A stretch of 19,483 nucleotides of DNA from Actinobacteria bacterium UBA5176. GTDB taxonomy: Bacteria; Actinomycetota; UBA4738. A program made the position numbers and the translations under genes. Each line of letters opens with the position of its first letter. Position 1 is the first letter of the stretch. The stretch is from NCBI GenBank assembly GCA_002413305.1, contig DHWS01000061.1, positions 1-19,483 on the forward strand, given 5' to 3'. Of this stretch, positions 1 through 6,668 are shown piece by piece. The notes below the pieces were generated by a model. That model had not been told where the DNA came from. It made no database searches and saw only the letters and a program-made list of their open reading frames with translations.

Positions 1-878
1 TTCGCCTGGCCCGGGAGCAGGGCTTCCACCGTCAGGAGCTTCGTGCCATCAACAACCTCACGGTCCAGTTGTTCGAATCTCGGCCCGCCGAGGCCTTCGA
101 GGTGGCGGGCGAAGGGATCGAGGCCGCGCGGCGAGTCGGCATGCGGGACCAGGAGCTTCAGCTCTCCGGCTTGGCCTGCGTCACGGCCCTGAGCACCGGC
201 CGGTGGCCGTGGGTCCGGTCGACGGTCGACGAGCTGTGGTCACCGGAGATGGCCGGCGATTCAGGCAACACGTTCTCCGCGGTCAAGACGCTCCTGGCCG
301 CGTATACGGGGCAGGTCGATGAGGCCGAACGGTCTCTGGATCACCTCCATGGGCTGACCTCCGCGGCGAGCAACCCGCAGATGCGAGTCGGCGATCACTG
401 GATCGGGTCCACGGTCGATCTGACCACGGGCCGGCTCGAGGGGGCGTTCGAGCAGGGGCTGCTCCTGATCGCCGGAGATCCCTCGACCCCCGCGTTCAAC
501 CACCTCAGCGCGTTCTGGCCCGCAGCATGGCTTCGGGACCCGCAGAAGGTGGGCGAACTCATCTCCTCGCTGCGGAGCGTCGGAGTCTCGGGCGACTACG
601 GATCGGCCGTGCTGGACCTGATGGCCGCCACCCGGGCGATGCTGGAAGGAAGGACGGACGAAGGGGGCCGCGCGTTCGGCGGCGTATGGAACGCGTGGCG
701 AGGGCTCGGCTGCGTGTTCGAGCTGGCGATGTCGGAGCTCACGTTCGTCACGCTGGCCTCCTCCGACGACCCCGCCGCAGGCCCAGCCGCCGACGAAGCC
801 CGAGAGATCTTCGAACGCCTCGGCGCGCGGCCTTTCCTCGAACGGCTGGAGGCGGCTCGGTCCGCCCTGCCTGCCTGA
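1..878 (+). CDS. TPR-like C-terminal part of a large regulatory protein (5' partial)
   Basis: The reading frame is open from base 3 with no stop, so the gene begins left of the window; about 291 residues are visible. The protein is helical and alanine/leucine-rich, with repeated helix pairs that resemble degenerate tetratricopeptide repeats. It ends in a segment (ADEAREIFERLGARPFLERL) typical of the last repeat of LuxR/MalT-like or cyclase-linked AAA ATPase regulators. No DNA-binding, ATPase or cyclase domain lies in the visible part; these would be upstream. The TTG at 69 is only an internal codon. The carboxypeptidase gene follows after a short gap on the same strand. The TPR call rests on composition and the C-terminal motif; the exact family is inference. 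Confidence 0.72.
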   Translation, partial: RLAREQGFHRQELRAINNLTVQLFESRPAEAFEVAGEGIEAARRVGMRDQELQLSGLACVTALSTGRWPWVRSTVDELWSPEMAGDSGNTFSAVKTLLAAYTGQVDEAERSLDHLHGLTSAASNPQMRVGDHWIGSTVDLTTGRLEGAFEQGLLLIAGDPSTPAFNHLSAFWPAAWLRDPQKVGELISSLRSVGVSGDYGSAVLDLMAATRAMLEGRTDEGGRAFGGVWNAWRGLGCVFELAMSELTFVTLASSDDPAAGPAADEAREIFERLGARPFLERLEAARSALPA

Positions 879-913
879 CGGCGCCTCCGGCCGATAGACT
901 CGTGCGCCCCGTG

Positions 914-1897
914 ATGTCGTACGAACCCCCCGCGCCGCTGCCAGCCTCGCCAGCACGCCGGCCGTCGGTGCCGAAGCGGCTGGCCTCCGCCTCGCTGGCC
1001 CTCGCCGTCGCCATCACGGGATTCCTGGCGGCGGACGGTCGGCCGGAGCCGTCGCGGAGCGGCCCGGGCACGTCCGCCCCCCTCCCGGTGTCCACCAGCG
1101 CACCACTGGCGCAGGGAGCGGCGCCGGTCACGCCGGCCATCCCGGTGGTCCGGGCCCCGTCGGCCATCCTGGTGGACCTCGCCACGGACCGGGTGCTGTT
1201 CGCCAAGGACCCCCGCCGCCGCCTCCCCATCGCCAGCCTGACGAAGATCATGACCGGGCTCCTGGTGGTGGAGCGGGAGCGCGACCTGTCGGCGACCGTG
1301 GTCGTCAGCCTTCGCGCGGCGCGCACCGACCCCATCGACATCGGACTGGTCCCGAACGAGCGCACCACCGTGCGCGCGCTCCTGTACGGGCTGCTGCTCT
1401 GGTCGGGCAACGATGCCGCCGTCGCGCTGGCCGAGCACGTGGGCGGTTCGGTCCCCGGGTTCCTGCACCTGATGAACGCGAAGGCCAAGAAGCTCGGTCT
1501 CGCCGACACATACTTCGCCAGCACGAACGGGCTGAACGACCACGGGTTCTCGACCGCCGCCGACCTCGCCGCGCTGACCCGCGCGGCCCTGCGCGAGGCC
1601 ACGTTCGCGCAGGTCGTGGCCACCGCACGCCGCACCATCGTCGGCCCGAAGGCCCAGGCGGTGCACCGGCTGCACAACCTCAACGCGATGCTGACCACCT
1701 ACCCGGGATCGATCGGGGTGAAGACGGGCTACACGAGCGCCGCGGGCAACTGCGTGGTGGAGGCGGCGCGGAGGGACGGTCGAACGCTGATCGCGGTGGT
1801 GCTGGGCGACTCGCCTTCGACCCACTGGCGCGACGCGTACGGCGACGCGCGGACGCTGCTGGACTACGGCTTCGCCTCGAACGCCTCCCCGGCCTGA
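914..1897 (+). CDS. D-alanyl-D-alanine carboxypeptidase, peptidase S11 (PBP5/DacF-like)
   Basis: This is a serine DD-peptidase that removes the terminal D-Ala from peptidoglycan pentapeptides outside the membrane. All three penicillin-binding motifs are present in the 327-residue product: SLTK at 108-111 (nucleophile Ser108, Lys111), SGN at 164-166 and KTG at 270-272. Residues about 22-40 form a hydrophobic signal or anchor segment after a basic stretch, followed by a Pro/Ser/Ala-rich linker to about residue 78. The protein stops soon after the catalytic domain, so the C-terminal PBP5 beta domain is missing. ATG 914 is preferred; in-frame GTGs at 902 and 911 are alternatives, and a TAGACT hexamer at 895-900 could be a -10 box. 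Family assignment is firm; the exact dac paralogue is not. Confidence 0.93.
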   Translation: MSYEPPAPLPASPARRPSVPKRLASASLALAVAITGFLAADGRPEPSRSGPGTSAPLPVSTSAPLAQGAAPVTPAIPVVRAPSAILVDLATDRVLFAKDPRRRLPIASLTKIMTGLLVVERERDLSATVVVSLRAARTDPIDIGLVPNERTTVRALLYGLLLWSGNDAAVALAEHVGGSVPGFLHLMNAKAKKLGLADTYFASTNGLNDHGFSTAADLAALTRAALREATFAQVVATARRTIVGPKAQAVHRLHNLNAMLTTYPGSIGVKTGYTSAAGNCVVEAARRDGRTLIAVVLGDSPSTHWRDAYGDARTLLDYGFASNASPA

Positions 1898-1923
1898 CGG
1901 ACCCCCCGGCCGGGTCAGGCCGG
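1889..1923. terminator. Inverted repeat spanning both stop codons of a convergent gene pair
   Basis: CCGGCCTGAC at 1889-1898 is the exact reverse complement of GTCAGGCCGG at 1914-1923, giving a 10-bp stem with a 15-base GC-rich loop. The TGA stops of the carboxypeptidase (1895-1897) and of the RsbW-like gene (1915-1917, reverse strand) lie in opposite arms. There is no T tract. A bidirectional terminator is likely from the position, but part of the symmetry comes from both proteins ending in Pro-Ala-stop. Confidence 0.5.
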
Positions 1924-2307
1924 CTGGCGGATCTTGCGCTTCACCAGCTTGACGGTGGTGCCGGGACGCTCACGGGTCCCCTGCCGGATCGCGACCTCGT
2001 CCATGCTGGCCAGCATCAGTTGGATGCCCCGGTGCCCGATGCCGTCCAGCTCGGGCACCGAGATGTTCGGCCGGAACACCCCTTGATCCTCGACCGTGAT
2101 CTGCACCGTGTCGCCCTCCGGCGTCCACCGCACGACCATCTCCCGCGTGCCCGAGTGCAGGATGGCGTTCGCGCACGCTTCGGACACCGCGATCAACAGG
2201 TCCATGAGGTTCGCGGAGAACGAATCGGCCGTCGCCCGTCGGGTGATGAAGTTCCGAACGTGGACCAGCTGATCGGGTTCGGCGGGGAAGCGCTGTTCCT
2301 CGATCAC
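1915..2307 (-). CDS. RsbW/SpoIIAB-like anti-sigma factor serine kinase (HATPase_c_2)
   Basis: The 130-residue protein has the size and layout of a single-domain GHKL anti-sigma kinase. In partner switching such proteins bind a sigma factor or other target and phosphorylate their STAS antagonist. The N box carries Glu43 and Asn47 (SEACANAILHS), followed by the ATP-binding DQG at 74-76 and a glycine-containing loop with GHRGIQLM at 91-98. GTTV at 117-120 is the final conserved turn. Its ATG overlaps the stop of the upstream STAS gene in an ATGA, so the two are probably translationally coupled. No sigma factor and no PP2C phosphatase is encoded alongside, so the target is unknown. The family call is strong; the rsbW name would imply a SigB system that is not seen here. 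Confidence 0.9.
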   Translation of the reverse strand: MIEEQRFPAEPDQLVHVRNFITRRATADSFSANLMDLLIAVSEACANAILHSGTREMVVRWTPEGDTVQITVEDQGVFRPNISVPELDGIGHRGIQLMLASMDEVAIRQGTRERPGTTVKLVKRKIRQPA

Positions 2308-2648
2308 CGGCCGCCCTCCGAGCCGCCTCCGTCCGCCTTCGGGGAGGTGTTGATCACGATGCCGTTCGCCGCCAGGCCCAACAGATCGAACACGCGCTGG
2401 ACCGGCTCGGTGGGATGCTCGAGGACGAGCATGCCGCCCCGGTCGGTCAGCTCCTTGAAGGCGCGCAACAGGATCCGGACACCGCTGCTGTCGATGAACG
2501 AGAGCTCCGAGAGATCGAGCTTCAGACGTAGGACCTCCCGGCTCCTGCGCTCGATCGACGCTTCCGCCGTCTCCGCGGACCCGAGGTCCAGCTCGCCGAC
2601 CAGGCGGAGCCGGCCGGGCGTGTCACCTTCGACGATCTCGAACGACAT
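2304..2648 (-). CDS. STAS-domain anti-sigma factor antagonist (RsbV/SpoIIAA-like)
   Basis: This 114-residue single STAS domain protein is the expected partner and phosphorylation substrate of the kinase encoded next. The beta-strand core (residues 12-22) is followed by FIDSSGVRIL at 51-60; Ser54/Ser55 lie at the conserved phosphorylation site and control release of the kinase. ATG 2648 is chosen because an ideal GGAGG (2655-2659) lies 6 bases upstream and the STAS fold starts at once. The frame stays open to a codon at 2729, but the extra residues look unstructured and would overlap the divergent gene's start. The stop overlaps the kinase start by four bases. A glycine-rich tail of about 12 residues follows the domain. 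The regulated sigma factor must be elsewhere. Confidence 0.9.
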   Translation of the reverse strand: MSFEIVEGDTPGRLRLVGELDLGSAETAEASIERRSREVLRLKLDLSELSFIDSSGVRILLRAFKELTDRGGMLVLEHPTEPVQRVFDLLGLAANGIVINTSPKADGGGSEGGR

Positions 2649-2691
2649 GCCGATCCTCCACAGCACCGACCGAAGGGGCCACCCCAACGTG

Positions 2692-2720
2692 TTCCGATGC
2701 GACGCGGACGCGGATATCCT
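2692..2720 (+). promoter_or_regulatory. Candidate promoter for a leaderless DDAH-like mRNA
   Basis: TATCCT at 2715-2720 fits a -10 element and ends 7 bases before ATG 2728. A weak TTCCGA at 2692-2697 lies 17 bases upstream as a possible -35. Transcription would start at or next to the ATG, and no Shine-Dalgarno sequence is present. This is sequence inference only. Confidence 0.45.
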
Positions 2721-2727
2721 GCGGTCC

Positions 2728-3591
2728 ATGGGGCCCAGCGGTCAAACGAAGCAAAGACGCGCCGCACCGCCGGCGAAGGTGCTGGTGAGGCCGCCCGGCC
2801 CGAGCTTCCGTCTGGCGTTGTCCGAGCATCCCGAACGCGACCGCCTGGACCCCGAGCGCGCCGCACGCCAGCACGCCGGGTTCGTCGCCGCGCTGCGGGG
2901 ACATGGTGCCGACGTGGTGAACCTGCCGGAGGTCGCGGACCTGCCCGACGCGACGTTCGTGTCCGACACGGTGCTGGTGCTGCCGCCCGCGTCGTCGCCG
3001 GAGGGCCCCCCGGGGCTGGTGGTGTTCACGCGGCCGGGCGCGGAGACCCGCCGGGCGGAGGTGGAGGCGATCGCGCGGCCGGTCCGGTCGCTGGTGCAGC
3101 CGGGCACGCTGGAGGTAACGGTGAAGGAGCCGGGCACGCTGGAGGGCGGTGACGTGATCGTGTTCGGCGACCACCTGGCCATCGGGCTGTCGGCTCGAAC
3201 CAACCGCGAAGGTGCGTCGCAGCTGGCCGAGGCGGCGTCGGCGTTCGGCTACCGGCCGTTCCTGTGTCAGGTCCGGGACCGGCTGCACCTCGCGTCGGCG
3301 GTGACCGTCCTGGGTCCGAACCGCCTGGTCGGCACGGCCGCGGGGTTCGCATCGCTGGACGAGTCCGGGGCCGCTGAGGTAGTCCAACGGATCCTGCTGG
3401 CCGACGAGGACGTCGTGGCGGCCAACGTCCTGGCCCTGGGGGGGTGGTGCTTCGTCCCGGCCGGACACCCTCGGGCCGTCGCGCGGCTGGAGTCGGCGGG
3501 AGAGCGCGTGGTCAGCGTGGAGCTGGACGAGTTCGAACGAGCGGACGGCGGGCCGACGTGCCTGGTCGCGCTGGTGCCCATTCGGCCCTAG
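2728..3591 (+). CDS. Dimethylarginine dimethylaminohydrolase-like (DDAH) guanidino-modifying enzyme
   Basis: The 287-residue protein belongs to the pentein superfamily. DDAH hydrolyses methylated arginine to citrulline and a methylamine by a Cys-His-Glu mechanism. Visible landmarks match the family in order: PDATFVSD at 73-80, TRPGAETRR at 101-109, TLEGGDV at 137-143 (active-site Glu139, Asp142), IGLSARTN at 152-159, catalytic His187 in LHLAS, and catalytic Cys278 in DGGPTCLV. The family's usual FVED is FVSD here. An 18-base exact repeat (3098-3115 and 3128-3145) doubles the PGTLE segment. No arginine-pathway gene is adjacent. Physiological substrate could be ADMA or another guanidino compound; a plain arginine deiminase is less likely because the protein is short. 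Confidence 0.88.
   Translation: MGPSGQTKQRRAAPPAKVLVRPPGPSFRLALSEHPERDRLDPERAARQHAGFVAALRGHGADVVNLPEVADLPDATFVSDTVLVLPPASSPEGPPGLVVFTRPGAETRRAEVEAIARPVRSLVQPGTLEVTVKEPGTLEGGDVIVFGDHLAIGLSARTNREGASQLAEAASAFGYRPFLCQVRDRLHLASAVTVLGPNRLVGTAAGFASLDESGAAEVVQRILLADEDVVAANVLALGGWCFVPAGHPRAVARLESAGERVVSVELDEFERADGGPTCLVALVPIRP
3098..3145 (+). repeat. 18-bp direct repeat with 30-bp period inside the DDAH-like gene
   Basis: AGCCGGGCACGCTGGAGG occurs at 3098-3115 and again at 3128-3145, exactly ten codons apart. It encodes the doubled PGTLE in front of the GGDV active-site motif. Weaker similarity continues after each copy, which suggests an old 30-bp tandem duplication. Confidence 0.7.
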
Positions 3592-3609
3592 CGTTGCCTC
3601 GACGGCCGG

Positions 3610-4047
3610 TCACCACGCTCCCGCCCACGCCTCGACCCGCTCCTGCACCTCGCGGAGGCGGTCGACCAGGCTTCGGAGCATCGACAACGCGACCCGCGGA
3701 TGCTCTAGGGCGAACGACTGGAAGCGGTCGGCGGCGATGCGCACCGCGCGCACCGGTTCGACCGCCTTGACCGTCGCCATCCGCTTCCTCCCCGCGATGA
3801 CCCCCATCTCCCCGAAGAACTCCCCGGGCTTCAGGTCGTGGTATCGCCCGCCGACGTCGACCTGGGCGGCACCGCCGGTCAGGATGTACAGCGCGTCGCC
3901 GGGGTCGCCCCGTTCGACGATGGCCTGCCCCGCGTCGAAGCTGACCTCCTCTCCGATGGCCAGGATGCCCTCGAGGTCCTCCCGCTCGAGCTCCGCGAAG
4001 AACGGGATGCGCTGCAGGGCGTTCAGCTCCATCGTCGTGTCGTCCAT
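3610..4047 (-). CDS. Cyclic nucleotide-binding domain protein (CRP-type effector domain only)
   Basis: The 145-residue product is a single cNMP-binding beta-roll. LQRIPFFAEL at 11-20 is the typical entry helix. The phosphate-binding cassette runs from GEFFGE (75-80) to RMATV (89-93), with Glu80 and Arg89 where CRP-family proteins contact the ribose and cyclic phosphate. The C-terminal helix (about 115-140) is where CRP would continue into its helix-turn-helix, but no DNA-binding domain follows, so it is probably a stand-alone sensor. ATG 4047 is chosen because GGAGG (4053-4057) lies 5 bases upstream; an in-frame ATG at 4077 lacks a ribosome site. A possible -10 (TAGGCT) lies at 4094-4099. The window also encodes a possible nucleotide cyclase at 10048, a possible ligand source. 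The ligand is not shown by sequence. Confidence 0.87.
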   Translation of the reverse strand: MDDTTMELNALQRIPFFAELEREDLEGILAIGEEVSFDAGQAIVERGDPGDALYILTGGAAQVDVGGRYHDLKPGEFFGEMGVIAGRKRMATVKAVEPVRAVRIAADRFQSFALEHPRVALSMLRSLVDRLREVQERVEAWAGAW

Positions 4048-4093
4048 GGCGTCCTCCGGGGCGTCGCTCTTCAACATCGGTGGTCGGGGAGCG

Positions 4094-4099
4094 AGCCTA
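4094..4099 (-). promoter_or_regulatory. Candidate -10 element for the cNMP-binding protein gene
   Basis: TAGGCT on the reverse strand would place a transcript start near 4087. That gives a leader of about 40 bases containing the GGAGG in front of ATG 4047, in agreement with the shorter start. No convincing -35 is seen. Confidence 0.3.
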
Positions 4100-4186
4100 C
4101 ACCGACCGCCGAGCCCGTCTCCCGCCGGACACGGGCAGGACGGTACGCTTCGGTCCCGTGGTGTGGGGATCAGAAAGGAGCAGCAG

Positions 4187-4960
4187 ATGTGCTACGACTC
4201 GAAGGCCGCCCGCCCTTTCCGCCGATCGCCGGCGGGGCCGGGAGCGTGGAGGGCCACGACCTGGTCCTGGAGGCCGCCGACGGGAACCGGTTCGGCGCCC
4301 ACAGCGCCCCCGCCGCGCGCGACTCCGGCGGTCCCGGCATGGTGATCCTCCCCGACGTACGCGGTCTCCACGACTTCTACCGCGAGCTGGCGGTGCGGTT
4401 CGCCGAGGCGGGCGTCCACGCCGTGGCGATCGACTATTTCGGCCGAACCGCGGGCATCGGCCCTCGCGACGACGACTTCGACTGGCAGGCTCACACCCCG
4501 AAGACCACCCCGGCCGGCATCGCGCAGGACGTGGCCGCTGCAGTCGCCCATCTTCGGTCGGCAGAGGGCGGTGGCGCCGAACGCATCTACACGGTGGGGT
4601 TCTGCTTCGGGTGGGCGGAACTCCTTCAACCAGGCTGCGGAGGGGCACGGCCTGTCCGGCGTGATCGGGTTCTACGGATGGCCGACCCGCCGGGACGACC
4701 ACGACGCCAACGCTCCCGTCGATCGGGTCAGCCGGTTCGAATGTCCGGTGTTGGGGCTGTTCGGAGGCGCCGACCGCGGCATCACGCCGGACCTGGCTCA
4801 CGAGTTCGAGCGCGCCCTGGACGAGGCCGGTGTGCGGAACGAGATCGTCGTCTACGAGGGTGCGCCGCATTCGTTCTTCGACCGGCTCATGACTGACCAC
4901 GCGGACGCGTCCGATGACGCCTGGCGTCGGATCCTGGCGTTCGTCGGCCCGCGGGGCTGA
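4187..4960 (+). pseudogene. Dienelactone hydrolase family protein, broken by two compensating single-base indels
   Basis: Members of this family are alpha/beta hydrolases with a Cys-Asp-His triad. The gene reads in three pieces. ATG 4187 (AAAGGAG 6 bases upstream) starts with the family-typical MCYD. The frame then shifts near 4206 into one encoding PPFPPIAGGAG, ILPDVRGLHDFYREL, AIDYFGRTAG and GFCFG (nucleophile Cys). It shifts back at 4609-4613 to RNSFNQAAEGHG, FGGADRGI (Asp) and PHSFFD (His), ending at 4960. One missing C near 4206 and one extra G in 4609-4611 restore a single protein of about 257 residues with all motifs. Both changes are in short homopolymers, so a sequencing or assembly error is as likely as a real recent pseudogene. 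A GTG at 4189 could start the middle piece but loses MCYD. Confidence 0.82.
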
Positions 4961-4994
4961 GGGACCGCCCGGTCAAGCGAAGCAGGCTCCCACG

Positions 4995-6602
4995 TCAGGC
5001 GTCGTTCGACCCGATCCGGTGATCGAAGGCCGCGCCGGTGGCTTCGGCGACCTCGGCGGCGCGGACGGCGAGCTGAACCGACTCGCCCCGCAGGCTGGCC
5101 ACCGTCTCGGGGTCCTTGATCGATGCGACGTTGATGGCCACGTTGGCCAGGGCGCCGCGGGCGGCGGCGAGCAGGAGGTGGGCCGCGGTCGCGCCGTCGG
5201 ACGCGGCCTGGTCGTTGCCGGCCTCGGTGACCTCGCGGGCCAGGTCCAGGGCGGACGCCGCGCGACGGGCGACCTCCAGGGGCGTCTCCGCGGCGCCCGC
5301 GAACGCTCGCTGGATGGCCGCCGAGCGTTCGGCCTTCTCCGCATCTGAGGACTTCGCCAGCCGATACGCGGCCATCACCGCGTTGAACGCCTCGGCGTCC
5401 CGGTCGGCCAGGACGAGGAACTCCTCGCGGAGGCCGTCGGCCATGGCGGCGATCTCCGACATCCGGGCCGAGACGTCCTCGTACGCCTTCTTCCCGACCG
5501 TCAGGCGGGCGACCATCGCGATCAATGCGGCGGCGCCCGCTCCGGCCAGCGCCGCGGCCGTCCCGCCCCCGGGCGTGGGCGCGTCCGAACCCATCACGTC
5601 CAGGAGGGCTTCGACCGTCTGGGACCGGAAGCCGGGCGGCGGTTCGTCGCCGGACGCGAACGCCCGCTGCACCGCGTTCTCCAGGATCTGTTCGTCCGGT
5701 TCGAACGATTCGAGCTGCAGGTAGAACGCGGCCGTCTCGGCGACCGCGCCCTCCGGGACCAGGCCCACGATCTCGGACGACAGCACCTGCATCCCGTACC
5801 GGCGCGCTTCGGCCTTGACCAGCTCGAACGCCCGGTAGACGGGCGTGGCCTCGAAATCGACCAGGTTCATCGACACCGTTAGGCAGCCCCGCTCCGGCAC
5901 GAAGAACCCGATGGCCCGGACGTTCTTCAGGCCACCCGAGGTCTCCCGGACCCGCTTGGCGATCGCCTTCGCAGGGGCTTCGTCGGTGCCGGTCAGGTAC
6001 ATGTTGAACGCGATCAGCGGCTTGCGGGCCCCGACCGCCACCGCCCCCGCCTTCCCGATCTCGTGCGGCCCGAAGTCCGGCAGTCGCCTGCCGGCGGCCA
6101 CGTCGGCGCGGAGGCCCTCGTACTCCCCCTTGCGGACCTCGGCCAGCGAGCGCCGCTCCGGCACGAACGCCGCCTGGTCGTAGCAATACGCCGGCACGCC
6201 GAGCTGTCCGCCGATCTCCTGGGCGACCTCGCGGGCCAGGGCGACGCATTCCTCCATGGTCACGTCGCGGATCGGCAGGAACGGGATCACGTCGACGGCG
6301 CCCATCCGCGGATGGCTGCCGGTGTGCTGCTCCATGTCGATCAGCTCGACGGCCTTCGCCGCGCCGGCCAGGGCGCTCTCGCGAACCGCCGAGGGCGATC
6401 CGACCAGGCTCATATCCAGGCGGTTGTGGTCGGGGTCCCACTGCTTGTTGAGGAGGCGGACGCCGGGAACCATCGATGCCGAGAGGATGGCGTCGATCAC
6501 GTCCTGGCGCCTTCCTTCGCTGAAGTTCGGCACGATCTCGACCAGCGGGCGTTTCGAAACTCCCGCGCCGGCCGGTTCCTGGCTCATGGGCTCGGTGACC
6601 AC
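4995..6602 (-). CDS. Bifunctional glutamate formiminotransferase / formiminotetrahydrofolate cyclodeaminase
   Basis: The formiminotransferase moves the formimino group of formiminoglutamate to tetrahydrofolate, and the cyclodeaminase releases ammonia to give methenyl-THF, linking histidine breakdown to the C1 pool. Numbering is from ATG 6587 (530 residues). The transferase domain begins with LVEIVPNFSEG (15-25), has DPDHNR (51-56) and SHPRMGAVDVIPF (91-103) with the probable catalytic His92, and runs to about residue 300. The cyclodeaminase domain begins near 322 and carries DAPTPGGGTAAA (335-346). This matches the fused domain order of animal FTCD. GTG 6602 is listed as start because TACATT at 6609-6614 ends 6 bases before it; ATG 6587 is a close alternative, and neither has a strong ribosome site. 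No hut gene is adjacent. Function is secure. Confidence 0.93.
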   Translation of the reverse strand: MVTEPMSQEPAGAGVSKRPLVEIVPNFSEGRRQDVIDAILSASMVPGVRLLNKQWDPDHNRLDMSLVGSPSAVRESALAGAAKAVELIDMEQHTGSHPRMGAVDVIPFLPIRDVTMEECVALAREVAQEIGGQLGVPAYCYDQAAFVPERRSLAEVRKGEYEGLRADVAAGRRLPDFGPHEIGKAGAVAVGARKPLIAFNMYLTGTDEAPAKAIAKRVRETSGGLKNVRAIGFFVPERGCLTVSMNLVDFEATPVYRAFELVKAEARRYGMQVLSSEIVGLVPEGAVAETAAFYLQLESFEPDEQILENAVQRAFASGDEPPPGFRSQTVEALLDVMGSDAPTPGGGTAAALAGAGAAALIAMVARLTVGKKAYEDVSARMSEIAAMADGLREEFLVLADRDAEAFNAVMAAYRLAKSSDAEKAERSAAIQRAFAGAAETPLEVARRAASALDLAREVTEAGNDQAASDGATAAHLLLAAARGALANVAINVASIKDPETVASLRGESVQLAVRAAEVAEATGAAFDHRIGSNDA

Positions 6603-6608
6603 GGCGCC

Positions 6609-6614
6609 AATGTA
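6609..6614 (-). promoter_or_regulatory. Candidate -10 element for leaderless formiminotransferase mRNA
   Basis: TACATT on the reverse strand ends 6 bases before an in-frame GTG at 6602. The spacing fits leaderless transcription and argues for the GTG start over ATG 6587. No clear -35 is present. Confidence 0.35.
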
Positions 6615-6668
6615 CACGGCACCTGGATCGTCGTTACCATTCCTCGGCGCGACGGCGCTACCGTTGCC

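Noticed and set aside
261..956. Long reverse-strand open frame opposite the TPR-like gene
   Set aside because: It is arginine/glycine-rich with no recognisable domain and lies opposite a frame with normal codon pattern; a GC-rich shadow frame.
2660..2705. GGAAC...CGGTC on the reverse strand as an ECF-type promoter for the STAS/kinase genes
   Set aside because: Spacing and -10 part are not close enough to a known ECF consensus to support a claim.
2020..2727. Upstream extension of the DDAH frame across the RsbV/RsbW genes
   Set aside because: It is antisense to two well-supported genes, and the family match begins only after ATG 2728.
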